12,815 nucleotides of DNA, from NCBI GenBank assembly GCA_019314425.1, contig JAFCZI010000031.1:1-12815 (forward strand), given 5' to 3'. Shown piece by piece: positions 1 to 5,312 of this stretch (the first letter of the stretch is position 1; every line of letters begins with the position of its first letter). The notes under the pieces were generated by a model. It saw nothing but the letters and a program-made list of their open reading frames with translations. It made no database searches and was not told where the DNA came from. Position numbers and translations under genes: made by a program. This stretch comes from Deltaproteobacteria bacterium. GTDB taxonomy: Bacteria; Desulfobacterota; DSM-4660; Desulfatiglandales; Desulfatiglandaceae.

Positions 1-227
1 CGGGCTTCAATGAGTTTGGCGAAGAAATCGGATACACCGCCGCAGATCAGGGTGCCGACCCCCAGTTCTTCCAGGGTTGCGGCCCGGGAAAAAGGGGAGA
101 TGCAATCAAAGGGTACCCGGTGCTTTTCGGTGACCACGTGACTGTGAATATCCGCGATGAGCAATGTACGCGTGGCATCGAAAAGAGGCGAAATGCGATT
201 TTCCCAAACGGTGACAGCCACCTTCAT
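1..227 (-). CDS. NifB/NifX-type Fe-Mo cluster-binding protein (3' end outside window)
   Basis: The first 75 codons are visible and begin MKVAVTVWENRISPLFDATR, the usual opening of small dinitrogenase iron-molybdenum cofactor family proteins (PF02579, NifX/NafY/NifB C-terminal type). Later residues read ELGVGTLICGGVSDFFAKL, matching the region of this fold that often carries a Cys/Gly-rich turn. Such proteins bind or carry Fe-S/Mo clusters; outside nitrogen-fixation operons, as here, the cargo and partner are usually unknown. The ATG at 227-225 is chosen because GGAGG lies 10 nt upstream (238-242) and a sigma-54 promoter lies just beyond. The gene is transcribed away from the PAS sigma-54 activator, in the same direction, 195 bp downstream of it. 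That spacing and the promoter suggest direct control by that activator. The C-terminus cannot be judged. Family confidence is good; function is inferred. Confidence 0.8.
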   Translation of the reverse strand, partial: MKVAVTVWENRISPLFDATRTLLIADIHSHVVTEKHRVPFDCISPFSRAATLEELGVGTLICGGVSDFFAKLIEA

Positions 228-257
228 TTGTCATAATCCTCCCATGCGCCACACACG

Positions 258-276
258 AAGCAATTTTCATGCCAAT
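258..276 (-). promoter_or_regulatory. Sigma-54 (-24/-12) promoter of the NifX-like gene
   Basis: The minus strand reads TTGGCATGAAAATTGCTTC. It fits the sigma-54 consensus TGGCAYR-N4-TTGCW, with GG (273-272) and GC (261-260) separated by exactly 10 nt. The predicted start of transcription is near 249, leaving a leader of about 20 nt that contains the ribosome binding site at 242-238. The neighbouring gene encodes a sigma-54 activator, which strengthens the call. The promoter is seen in sequence; its use is inferred. Confidence 0.85.
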
Positions 277-290
277 CTTGTGTAGGCGTT

Positions 291-300
291 CGTAACGTCG
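291..300 (-). promoter_or_regulatory. GACGTTAC site upstream of the -24 element
   Basis: The minus strand reads CGACGTTACG about 16 nt upstream of the -24 box. The core GACGTTAC recurs at 2132-2139 within the inverted repeat covering the regulator's own promoter. This is a candidate binding site for the adjacent regulator or another shared factor. A single 8-bp match is weak evidence by itself. Confidence 0.35.
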
Positions 301-371
301 GAATAAGATAGGAATTGGAGATAGTTGTTTAAATTTCAGAAGAGTTGAAAGGTGCTGAGGATGGCAGGTAA

Positions 372-389
372 AGTCTCAAAAATGAGACT
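372..389. promoter_or_regulatory. Perfect 18-bp palindrome, candidate activator (UAS) site
   Basis: AGTCTCA-AAAA-TGAGACT is a perfect 7+7 inverted repeat. It lies between the regulator stop codon and the NifX-like gene, about 100 nt upstream of the -24 box, which is the usual distance for a sigma-54 enhancer site. A partial half-site TGCGACTCT follows at 415-423. The alternative reading is a terminator of the regulator gene: on the minus strand the stem is followed by only three T, so a terminator is less likely. Confidence 0.5.
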
Positions 390-421
390 CTGGGTGTCGA
401 TACGATCTCTTTTTTGCGACT

Positions 422-1804
422 CTACGGAAGGCTTTTCCGTTTGCTTCGCCCGTCTGTTTTCGGCAGCTGAATCCCCAGTTGCTTTATTTTTCGAAACAGC
501 GTGCTTTTGTGCATCCCCAGTTCCCGGGCGGTGGCCAGCCGGTTGAATTGATTTCGTTTGAGCGCATCCTGTATGACCTGGGATTCGGTTAATTTCAGCG
601 CGGCATTGATCCCTGCAGGAAGCGGTCGAGCCGCCAGGCTTTGCAGGTTTTCCGGCAGACAATGGATGCCGATTTCACCTTCCGGGCACAATACCAGCGC
701 ATGCTCAATGATATTTTCCAGTTCCCGAATGTTGCCCGGGTAGTCATGGAACATGAGGAGCGAAAGGGCCTCCTGGCTGATGCCGGTGACCATTCTACCC
801 TGTAACCGGTTGAACCGCTTAATGAAATGCAGCACCAAGGTGGCAATATCTTCCCGACGTTTTCGCAAAGGGGGCAGGTCCAGCCGCACCACGTTAATCC
901 GATAAAACAGGTCCTGCCTGAAAACGCCACTTTTCACCAGCTCAGTCAAATCTTTGTTGGCGGCGGCAATGACGCGCACATTTGCCTTGAGCTCCCGGGT
1001 ACCGCCCAGGGGCTGAAACGTTCTTTCCTGAAGCACGCGCAGGAGTTTGACCTGAAATGCCGGGCTGAGATCCCCGATTTCATCCAGCATGATGGTCCCC
1101 CCCTCGGCCATTGCGAAGTGCCCCGGTTTGTCCTTTAAAGCGTCCGTAAAGGCACCGGCTTTGTAACCGAAAAGTTCTGATTCCAGAAGATTGTCCGGCA
1201 GGGCGCCACAGTTGATGGCCACAAAGGGCTTGTCCCGGCGGGGGCTCAAGTTGTGAAGGGCCCGGGCCAGAAGCTCCTTCCCCGTGCCGGTCTCACCCTG
1301 GATCAGGATGGTGCTGTCGCTTTCCGCCACCTGGGGCAGAATCTTGAACATCCGGTGCATGGCGGGGCTGCGGCTGACCATATCCCCCACCTGGTAGCGT
1401 GCATCCAGTTCCCTGCGCAACTCTTCCACCACAGACATGTCGCGAAAGGTCTCCACCCCGCCCAGCACCGTGTTCTTCCCGTCTTTCAACAGGCTGGTGG
1501 ACACCACCACGGGAATGCGGTGTTTGTCGCTGTCCACGATATAGGTGGCGGTGTCCACAAAGTCTTTGCCTTGTTTCATGGTACGACGAAGGGCACAGTC
1601 CGTTTCACACATGTTGGAGCGAAACACCTCCCAACAGTGCTTGCCCAGGGCTTCTTCACCGGGAATCCGGGTAATCCGTTCCGCAGCCCGGTTAAAGGAC
1701 GTAATGCGCCAGTCATGATCCACCGTGAACACCCCGTCGGAAATGCTGTCCAGGATGATTTCGGTCACATGGGAGGGAATCTGGTAGGGTTTTTCTTTTT
1801 TCAT
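422..1804 (-). CDS. PAS / AAA+ / Fis-type HTH sigma-54-dependent transcriptional activator
   Basis: The 460-residue protein starts MKKEKPYQIPSHVTEIILDS. A PAS domain spans roughly residues 14-125 and carries three cysteines, C57, C66 and C70 (CX8CX3C), as in the redox- or metal-sensing PAS of many deltaproteobacterial activators. The AAA+ domain follows: Walker A GETGTGKE at 170-177, the sigma-54 contact loop as GAFTDA at 217-222 (G to D variant of GAFTGA), and Walker B TIMLDEIG at 237-244. A Fis-type helix-turn-helix lies near the C-terminus (ATARELGMHKSTLFRKIKQL). The protein should activate sigma-54 promoters, most obviously the one at 258-276. Its ATG overlaps the stop of the preceding short PAS gene (ATGA), and no clear Shine-Dalgarno precedes it, so translation probably depends on coupling. 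The frame stays open upstream to 1933, but those residues are a shadow of the short PAS gene. Confidence 0.88.
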   Translation of the reverse strand: MKKEKPYQIPSHVTEIILDSISDGVFTVDHDWRITSFNRAAERITRIPGEEALGKHCWEVFRSNMCETDCALRRTMKQGKDFVDTATYIVDSDKHRIPVVVSTSLLKDGKNTVLGGVETFRDMSVVEELRRELDARYQVGDMVSRSPAMHRMFKILPQVAESDSTILIQGETGTGKELLARALHNLSPRRDKPFVAINCGALPDNLLESELFGYKAGAFTDALKDKPGHFAMAEGGTIMLDEIGDLSPAFQVKLLRVLQERTFQPLGGTRELKANVRVIAAANKDLTELVKSGVFRQDLFYRINVVRLDLPPLRKRREDIATLVLHFIKRFNRLQGRMVTGISQEALSLLMFHDYPGNIRELENIIEHALVLCPEGEIGIHCLPENLQSLAARPLPAGINAALKLTESQVIQDALKRNQFNRLATARELGMHKSTLFRKIKQLGIQLPKTDGRSKRKSLP

Positions 1805-2049
1805 AGTCTGCACTGGCCGATCCCGGTAGGACAGGTCTTGGAAAAACACCGGCTGAAGTTGAGGAACATGCAACTTTTCCCAAGGGCCTCCCCCGCAGTG
1901 TAACCGGTGATACGTTCCATGGATGCATTCCATGAGGTAATTTTTCCCTTGTCATCCAGGGTGAATACCCCGTCCGCCATGGTTTCCAGAAGCAACCGCG
2001 CAAAGTTGGGATCCAGGATATCTTGAATGCCGCTTTGACTCTTGGACAT
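1801..2049 (-). CDS. Short truncated PAS protein, coupled upstream of the sigma-54 activator
   Basis: The 82-residue reading frame begins MSKSQSGIQDILDPNFARLL and contains the first half of a PAS domain (DGVFTLDDKGKITSWN, then RITGYTAGEALGKSC). It ends in a cysteine-rich stretch, C-X7-C-X4-C-X6-C, and stops (TGA 1803-1801) where related proteins continue into the second half of PAS. It has its own promoter and a modest AAGG ribosome site, so it is probably translated. The stop overlaps the ATG of the activator. The two frames differ, so one could read this as a frameshifted two-PAS regulator, or as the first part of a second, paralogous regulator joined to this one by deletion. The latter fits better because the activator's own PAS looks complete. 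A deliberate small PAS partner protein is possible but less likely. Confidence 0.6.
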   Translation of the reverse strand: MSKSQSGIQDILDPNFARLLLETMADGVFTLDDKGKITSWNASMERITGYTAGEALGKSCMFLNFSRCFSKTCPTGIGQCRL

Positions 2050-2103
2050 TTGTCGCCTTTTTGATTTTATGGGGGTTGTTGTATAAACACCAACGATTTA
2101 AAT

Positions 2104-2156
2104 GTTACCGTAACGCTACGAAACGGCTTTAGACGTTACCAGCATTGTAGGTAACG
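2104..2156. promoter_or_regulatory. GTTACC operator array across the regulator promoter
   Basis: Two inverted repeats of the same half-site lie here: GTTAC-C-GTAAC at 2104-2114 and CGTTACC-N9-GGTAACG at 2134-2156, the latter with perfect 7-bp arms. The -10 hexamer on the minus strand occupies the 9-nt spacer of the second repeat, so a bound protein would block RNA polymerase. The first repeat lies in the leader. Negative autoregulation by the encoded activator is the simplest reading; any other regulator could bind instead. Confidence 0.6.
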
Positions 2157-2173
2157 ATTGTTCTATTTGTCAA
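2144..2173 (-). promoter_or_regulatory. Sigma-70-type promoter of the PAS regulator genes
   Basis: The minus strand has TTGACA at 2173-2168, an 18-nt spacer, and TACAAT at 2149-2144, matching 6/6 and 5/6 consensus bases. Transcription would start near 2137, giving a leader of about 88 nt before the ATG at 2049. Confidence 0.7.
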
Positions 2174-2367
2174 TGCATACGCATTTTCCCTTTCAGAACA
2201 ACTCATGCTATTTTTATTGGTGCGTATATTTATATTTTGATTCCAGCATGTTATATTTTTTATAGCCTATTTTCCCTGGTTTTATGCAAGCCTTGGCATG
2301 ATTATTGATGAAGCCTGAAACGTCGCGATTTCATTGCACAACCAAAATTTCCGGAGGAGGGAAAATT
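2157..2367. other. AT-rich intergenic region between divergent genes
   Basis: Together with 2050-2156 this forms a 318-bp gap between divergent genes. Beyond the -35 of the regulator promoter it holds an AT-rich stretch without open frames. On the plus strand TTGGCATGATTATTGATG (2293-2310) resembles a sigma-54 promoter but has GG-N10-GA rather than GC at -12, so it is only a weak candidate for the thioredoxin gene. Confidence 0.4.
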
Positions 2368-2695
2368 ATGGTACTTAAAACAGTACAAACAAGAGAGGAT
2401 AGAGGATTATGAAATGGCCATTGAAAACGGCCTGACGCTCATGGATTTCAACGCCCCCTGGTGCGCCCCCTGCCGTACTCAGGAGCCGATTCTGGAAGAA
2501 ATTTCAGCGCAGTTCGAAGGGAAAGCGCTTGTTGCGGCCATGAATGTGGATGAAAACCAAAATGTTGCCGCATCTCTTGGGATACAAGGCATTCCCACAT
2601 TGATTATTTTCAAAAGCAACAAGGAAATCCAGCGTTTTGTGGGCGTCCAATCCCATGGTGACTTGTCTGATGCCCTCAATAAACTGATGGAATGA
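2368..2695 (+). pseudogene. Thioredoxin-family gene, frameshifted near the 5' end by a 7-bp tandem duplication
   Basis: The original start is the ATG at 2368, preceded by a strong GGAGGAGGG site at 2353-2361. That frame reads MVLKTVQTRED and hits TGA at 2410. The body of the protein is in another frame from 2414 (MAIENGLTLMDFNAPWCAPC) to 2695. AGAGGAT occurs twice in tandem (2394-2400, 2401-2407); removing one copy restores T-R-E-D-Y-E-M-A-I-E-N-G and a normal thioredoxin of about 107 residues. The protein has the WCAPC active site and the conserved cis-proline region GIPTLIIFK, so it would be a disulfide oxidoreductase. Translation could restart at ATG 2414, because GAGG of the second copy lies 8 nt upstream. 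The product would be 93 residues and lack the first strand and part of the first helix. Confidence 0.85.
2394..2407 (+). repeat. Tandem duplication (AGAGGAT)x2 disrupting the thioredoxin frame
   Basis: Two perfect adjacent copies of AGAGGAT. The 7-bp length shifts the frame, and the second copy supplies a GAGG motif suited to the downstream ATG at 2414. Slipped-strand replication is the likely origin. Confidence 0.9.
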
Positions 2696-2779
2696 ATAGG
2701 GGGTGTGCTGTTTTTTTTATTTGACGTTTATTGTTGTTGAGTTCGTTGGAAGTCACAAATTCATCTTTTCGAAGGTTGG

Positions 2780-2889
2780 GTAAATATTCGGCCAGAACCC
2801 CATCTTCGCCTATTTTGGCCTGATCACATAGCATTAGTATGCTACGCAGTCCCAAATAGACGAATATGAAGCACTGGCCGAATATTTAC
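2780..2889. repeat. 110-bp imperfect palindrome
   Basis: The outer 16 bases of each arm are perfectly complementary: GTAAATATTCGGCCAG at 2780-2795 pairs with 2874-2889. The arms stay alignable, with mismatches and a small gap, to the tip TAGCAT-TAGT-ATGCTA (2829-2844). The left arm recurs at 5180-5223 with 41 of 44 identical bases. The right arm contains the ATG of the transporter stump, so the element sits exactly at the break in that gene. It resembles a MITE-like or REP-like hairpin element or the fused ends of an excised insertion; no target duplication was found. Confidence 0.75.
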
Positions 2890-3168
2890 GGGTATGGTTT
2901 TTATTTCGGAATTTTCACCGTGTTAATGTTGTTGACCATGATCGATAAATTTGCGAAAGTACCTTTCTTCATCTCATGGTGGGACTATACGTTTCCATTG
3001 AATGCCGTCACCCTGTCTACGGCGCTCATGTACGAATTAACCCATTCCATGTTTTTCAAAGTCCTGGCGGGAATTTTCATGGGGTTTACCATCCTGATCA
3101 TTCTGTTTGTGCTGATCAAAACCGTTCAGGCGGTCAGTCGAGGACGGTTATGCGTTCCGGAAGGATGA
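2866..3168 (+). pseudogene. 3' remnant of a TDT/SLAC1-type anion or tellurite-resistance transporter
   Basis: The 100-residue frame matches the C-terminal part of the TDT (TehA/SLAC1) permease family: a transmembrane helix FYFGIFTVLMLLTMI, the PFFISWWDYTFPLNAVTLS segment typical of the late helices, and a last helix VLAGIFMGFTILIILFVLI. Family members have ten helices and about 320 residues, so roughly two thirds of the gene is missing. The ATG lies inside the 110-bp palindrome, has no ribosome binding site, and is preceded by an in-frame stop (2857-2859). The stop TGA overlaps the downstream HD gene, suggesting the two once formed an operon. It is unlikely to yield a working transporter. The family call is based on the SWW-YTFPL region. 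Confidence 0.7.
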
Positions 3169-4004
3169 ACGTAAATGAATTGCTGCATTATACCGGAGAA
3201 ATGAGATTGAGTGTGGATTTACAGACCTTTCTGCCGGAACTTAAAAACCGGTTTGAACAATATGTCAAGCAGTTTGCTTCTCCAGACCCGGATGTTCAAG
3301 CGGTCCTGGATTTGAAACAGGCCCATACCCGACGGGTCTGTGAGGCCATCCTGGATATCGGGGGGCACGAGGGGCTCTCAGGCGAAGAACTTCGCATGGC
3401 GGAAGCGGCGGCCCTGCTCCACGATATCGGTCGGTTTGAGCAATACCGAAAATATAAAACCTTTTCAGACATACGTTCGGAAAACCATGCCCTTCTCGGC
3501 GTTAAAGTGATCGGGGAAAACAGGATTCTGGAAGGCATTGATCCGGGAAAGGCCAAAGTTATCATTCGCGCGGTGGAATGCCATAACCGGGCGGCTCTCC
3601 CGGTCGGTGAGAATAGTCGAGGTCTGTTATTCATGAAGCTTCTGCGAGACGCGGATAAAGTGGATATCTGGCGGGTGGTGACCGACTATTATCGCAATGC
3701 CCACCGGGAACGAAACCAGACCATTGAATTGAACCTCCCCGATGAGCCCGAAATATCGGATTCGGTCTGCCGATCTCTGATGAAAGGCAATATCGTGCAA
3801 ATGACGGATATCAGGACCCTGAACGATTTCAAGTTGCTTCAGATCGGATGGATCTACGATGTGAACTTTCGCCGCACATTTCAGATTGTGAAAGAGAAAG
3901 GATATCTTGGACAGATTCGAGGAGCGCTTCCCGAAAATTCCATTCGCATAGCGGAAGTTTACGAACGGGCGCTGGCTTTTTTGAACCTGAAGCGGCGTTT
4001 TTAA
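3150..4004 (+). CDS. HD-domain phosphohydrolase-like protein
   Basis: The 284-residue protein has the HD superfamily pattern: H59 (QAHTRRVCEAI), the H91-D92 pair (AALLHDIGRFEQY), H113 and H145 (AVECHN), and D168 in LLRDADKVDIWRVV. These are the expected metal ligands of a phosphohydrolase acting on a nucleotide or phosphoester; the substrate is unknown. No other enzymatic domain or membrane segment is visible. ATG 3150 is preferred because GAGG lies 6 nt upstream (3140-3143). ATG 3165 (MNVNELL) overlaps the transporter stop as ATGA but has an SD-like GGAAGG directly abutting it. The open frame extends to 2976, but that part lies over the transporter stump. It is followed after 27 bp by the UGA-containing thioredoxin-fold gene and is probably cotranscribed with it. 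Confidence 0.82.
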   Translation: MRSGRMNVNELLHYTGEMRLSVDLQTFLPELKNRFEQYVKQFASPDPDVQAVLDLKQAHTRRVCEAILDIGGHEGLSGEELRMAEAAALLHDIGRFEQYRKYKTFSDIRSENHALLGVKVIGENRILEGIDPGKAKVIIRAVECHNRAALPVGENSRGLLFMKLLRDADKVDIWRVVTDYYRNAHRERNQTIELNLPDEPEISDSVCRSLMKGNIVQMTDIRTLNDFKLLQIGWIYDVNFRRTFQIVKEKGYLGQIRGALPENSIRIAEVYERALAFLNLKRRF

Positions 4005-4031
4005 CCCACAAATTGAAAGGAGAAAAAAGAG

Positions 4032-4307
4032 ATGATTGATGTAGAGGTGTTTCACAGCGGCAACCCCGGCTGAAGGAGTTGCCAGGCGGCCATAGGTGTG
4101 GCCGAAAAAATCAAGGAGAAAATGGGGGATGCCATCAACCTGGGCGTTTTTGCCAATGGTTCTATGGAAGCCATGAAATATAAGATCAAGAGCGCCACCA
4201 CTGTTTTCGTAAACGGCGAGCAGCTTTCCCTGGAGACGGCGCTTTCCGCTGAAAAATTGGAGGAATACTTGACCGGATTAACTCAAGACCTTTTTTCACA
4301 GCCGTGA
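4032..4307 (+). CDS. Thioredoxin-fold selenoprotein with UxxC motif (in-frame UGA at 4071-4073)
   Basis: Starting from ATG 4032, with AGGAG 9 nt upstream (4018-4022), the frame reads MIDVEVFHSGNPG, then UGA, then RSCQAAIGVAEKIKEKM, and continues open to TGA 4305-4307. Decoding UGA as selenocysteine gives a 91-residue protein with Sec14-Arg-Ser-Cys17, replacing a CxxC redox motif exactly where it should lie, between the first strand and first helix of a thioredoxin fold. The later part (ATTVFVNGEQLSLETALSAEKLEEYL) fits the last strands and helix of small glutaredoxin/thioredoxin-like proteins. A 6-bp hairpin with loop UAGGUG starts 13 nt after the UGA, as expected for a bacterial SECIS. A standard gene caller would report only the part from GTG 4098. 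The alternative is a nonsense mutation at a Cys codon, but the absence of other damage argues against it. The physiological role is unknown. Confidence 0.8.
4087..4104 (+). promoter_or_regulatory. SECIS-like hairpin after UGA 4071-4073
   Basis: CGGCCA-UAGGUG-UGGCCG: a perfect 6-bp stem with a 6-nt loop. The loop begins 19 nt after the UGA and contains G-G-U, the feature SelB recognises in E. coli fdhF (loop AGGUCU). Distance and loop fit bacterial SECIS elements. Confidence 0.7.
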
Positions 4308-5072
4308 AGCCCGATCGGGCGGGAAATCCCCCGGATTCCTCTCTACACGGGCCCCAGCCCCTATGTGCTGGGGCAGGAGGGCCGCACGGATCTGGGCAAA
4401 CGGAAACTGATCAACAATTTCTGAATATCCCCCATCTCCAACTGGTGCAGGTGTACCAGCTGCCACCCGGGTTACGGATGGAAAGACGAAAATTTTGATT
4501 TTACGGATGCCACGCGCGTTGACTGCCTGGTCTGCCATGATGCCACAGGCACATACACTAAAACACCCGCAGGCTGCGGACGTGAAAAGCAAGGTCTCGA
4601 CCTGACGACAATCACGCAGCAGGTGGGGCTTCCCACCCGCGCCAATTGCGGGTCGTGCCACTGGTGTGGCGGTGGCGGGGATGCCATCAAGCACGGAGAT
4701 CTGGACAGCACCCTGAAACATCCGACGGCCTTGCAGGATGTTCATATGGGTGGCCAGGATTTCACCTGCCAGGAATGCCATACGACCACTAAACACAAAA
4801 TTTCGGGTGTCAGTAATACCGCCGCCGTCAGCGAGGGGCGTGTCTCCTGTACGGACTGTCATTGCGATACCATCGCGTGTCAGACCTGCCATATTCCCAC
4901 CTTTGCCAGGAACAAGCCGACCCTCATGTTCTGGGACTGGTCCAAGGCGGGAAGGGCCGTTGAACTGTCGCCGAAGGATCCCTACTGCATCACCACCCAT
5001 AGCAAGAAAAAGGGTGTTCTCATCAAACGACAGAACGTTCAGCCGGTTTACGCCTGGAACAACTTTTTGTAA
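4308..5072 (+). pseudogene. Internal fragment of an octaheme tetrathionate-reductase-family cytochrome c, with an in-frame UGA
   Basis: A single frame reads IPLYTGPSPYVLGQEGRTD, then GKRKLINNF, UGA (4422-4424), ISPISNW and six CxxCH heme sites: CTSCH, CLVCH, CGSCH, CQECH, CTDCH and CQTCH. Flanking signatures (GYGWKDENFDFTD, GGGGDAIKHGDLDS, NVQPVYAW) match the octaheme OTR family of periplasmic multiheme cytochromes that reduce tetrathionate, nitrite or related compounds. The N-terminus (signal peptide and about two hemes) and the C-terminus after NVQPVYAWNN are missing, so the fragment cannot be exported or fold fully. The UGA stands where I recall family members having Cys (NNFCI), and it is followed by a hairpin like that of the upstream selenoprotein. 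No start codon precedes it: the frame continues directly from the stop of the selenoprotein gene. The 3' break coincides with transposase sequence. Confidence 0.8.
4442..4459 (+). promoter_or_regulatory. Second SECIS-like hairpin after UGA 4422-4424
   Basis: CUGGUG-CAGGUG-UACCAG: five Watson-Crick pairs plus one G-U, and a 6-nt loop differing from the 4087-4104 loop at one base. It starts 17 nt after the UGA. It lies in coding sequence of a truncated gene, so it may be chance or a relic. Confidence 0.4.
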
Positions 5073-5226
5073 GCGGTCTTGATGGTGGCTTTTGGTTCGT
5101 CATTGGATAAAAGGGGGTTATGAAATCTTTCGGGGTATACTGACTGCCCTGATCTGTGTTGAATATTTCAGGTTTCGATGGTAAATATTCGGCCAGCACT
5201 CCATCTTCGTCTATTTTGGCCTGCAT
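5073..5226 (-). pseudogene. Fragment of an IS3-family transposase
   Basis: On the minus strand the frame reads SKPEIFNTDQGSQYTPKDFI, the block around the second catalytic Asp of the rve/DDE integrase core of IS3-family OrfB transposases. Upstream residues (QAKIDEDGVLAEYLP) are encoded by the repeat arm at 5180-5223, not by normal transposase sequence. After KDFI the frame runs into unrelated residues and covers the broken 3' end of the cytochrome gene. Only about 20 recognisable residues remain, so this is a relic, probably of the event that truncated the cytochrome. Confidence 0.65.
5180..5223 (-). repeat. Third copy of the palindrome arm
   Basis: It matches 2779-2822 at 41 of 44 positions in the same orientation, and shares the 16-base core with the opposite arm at 2874-2889. 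No matching right arm follows here. It borders the IS3 transposase scrap, linking the repeat to insertion or deletion events in this region. Confidence 0.8.
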
Positions 5227-5312
5227 TGGATATTTCGAGGATTAAAATTTTAGATTAACGCAGAGATCGGGCAAAAGGGGGCGTTTTGAAACTGGCTCTT
5301 TGGTTAGGATTA

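Noticed and set aside
1805..1933. Longer activator starting at 1933
   Set aside because: The extra 43 residues are a shadow of the short PAS gene in another frame; the PAS of the activator begins properly after MKKEK.
2172..2186. AATGC-ATAC-GCATT hairpin upstream of the regulator promoter
   Set aside because: Only 5 bp of AT/GC mixed stem in an AT-rich region, with no T-run and no second copy.
2410..2412. TGA in the thioredoxin 5' frame as a further selenocysteine codon
   Set aside because: The downstream protein is in a different frame, and the 7-bp tandem duplication fully explains the stop.
2976..3149. Longer N-terminus for the HD protein (start at 2976)
   Set aside because: It lies out of frame over the transporter stump, reads as low-quality shadow sequence, and the HD fold needs none of it.
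4296..5000. 234-residue open frame on the minus strand opposite the cytochrome
   Set aside because: No family features; it is the antisense of a GC-rich frame with clear CxxCH motifs.
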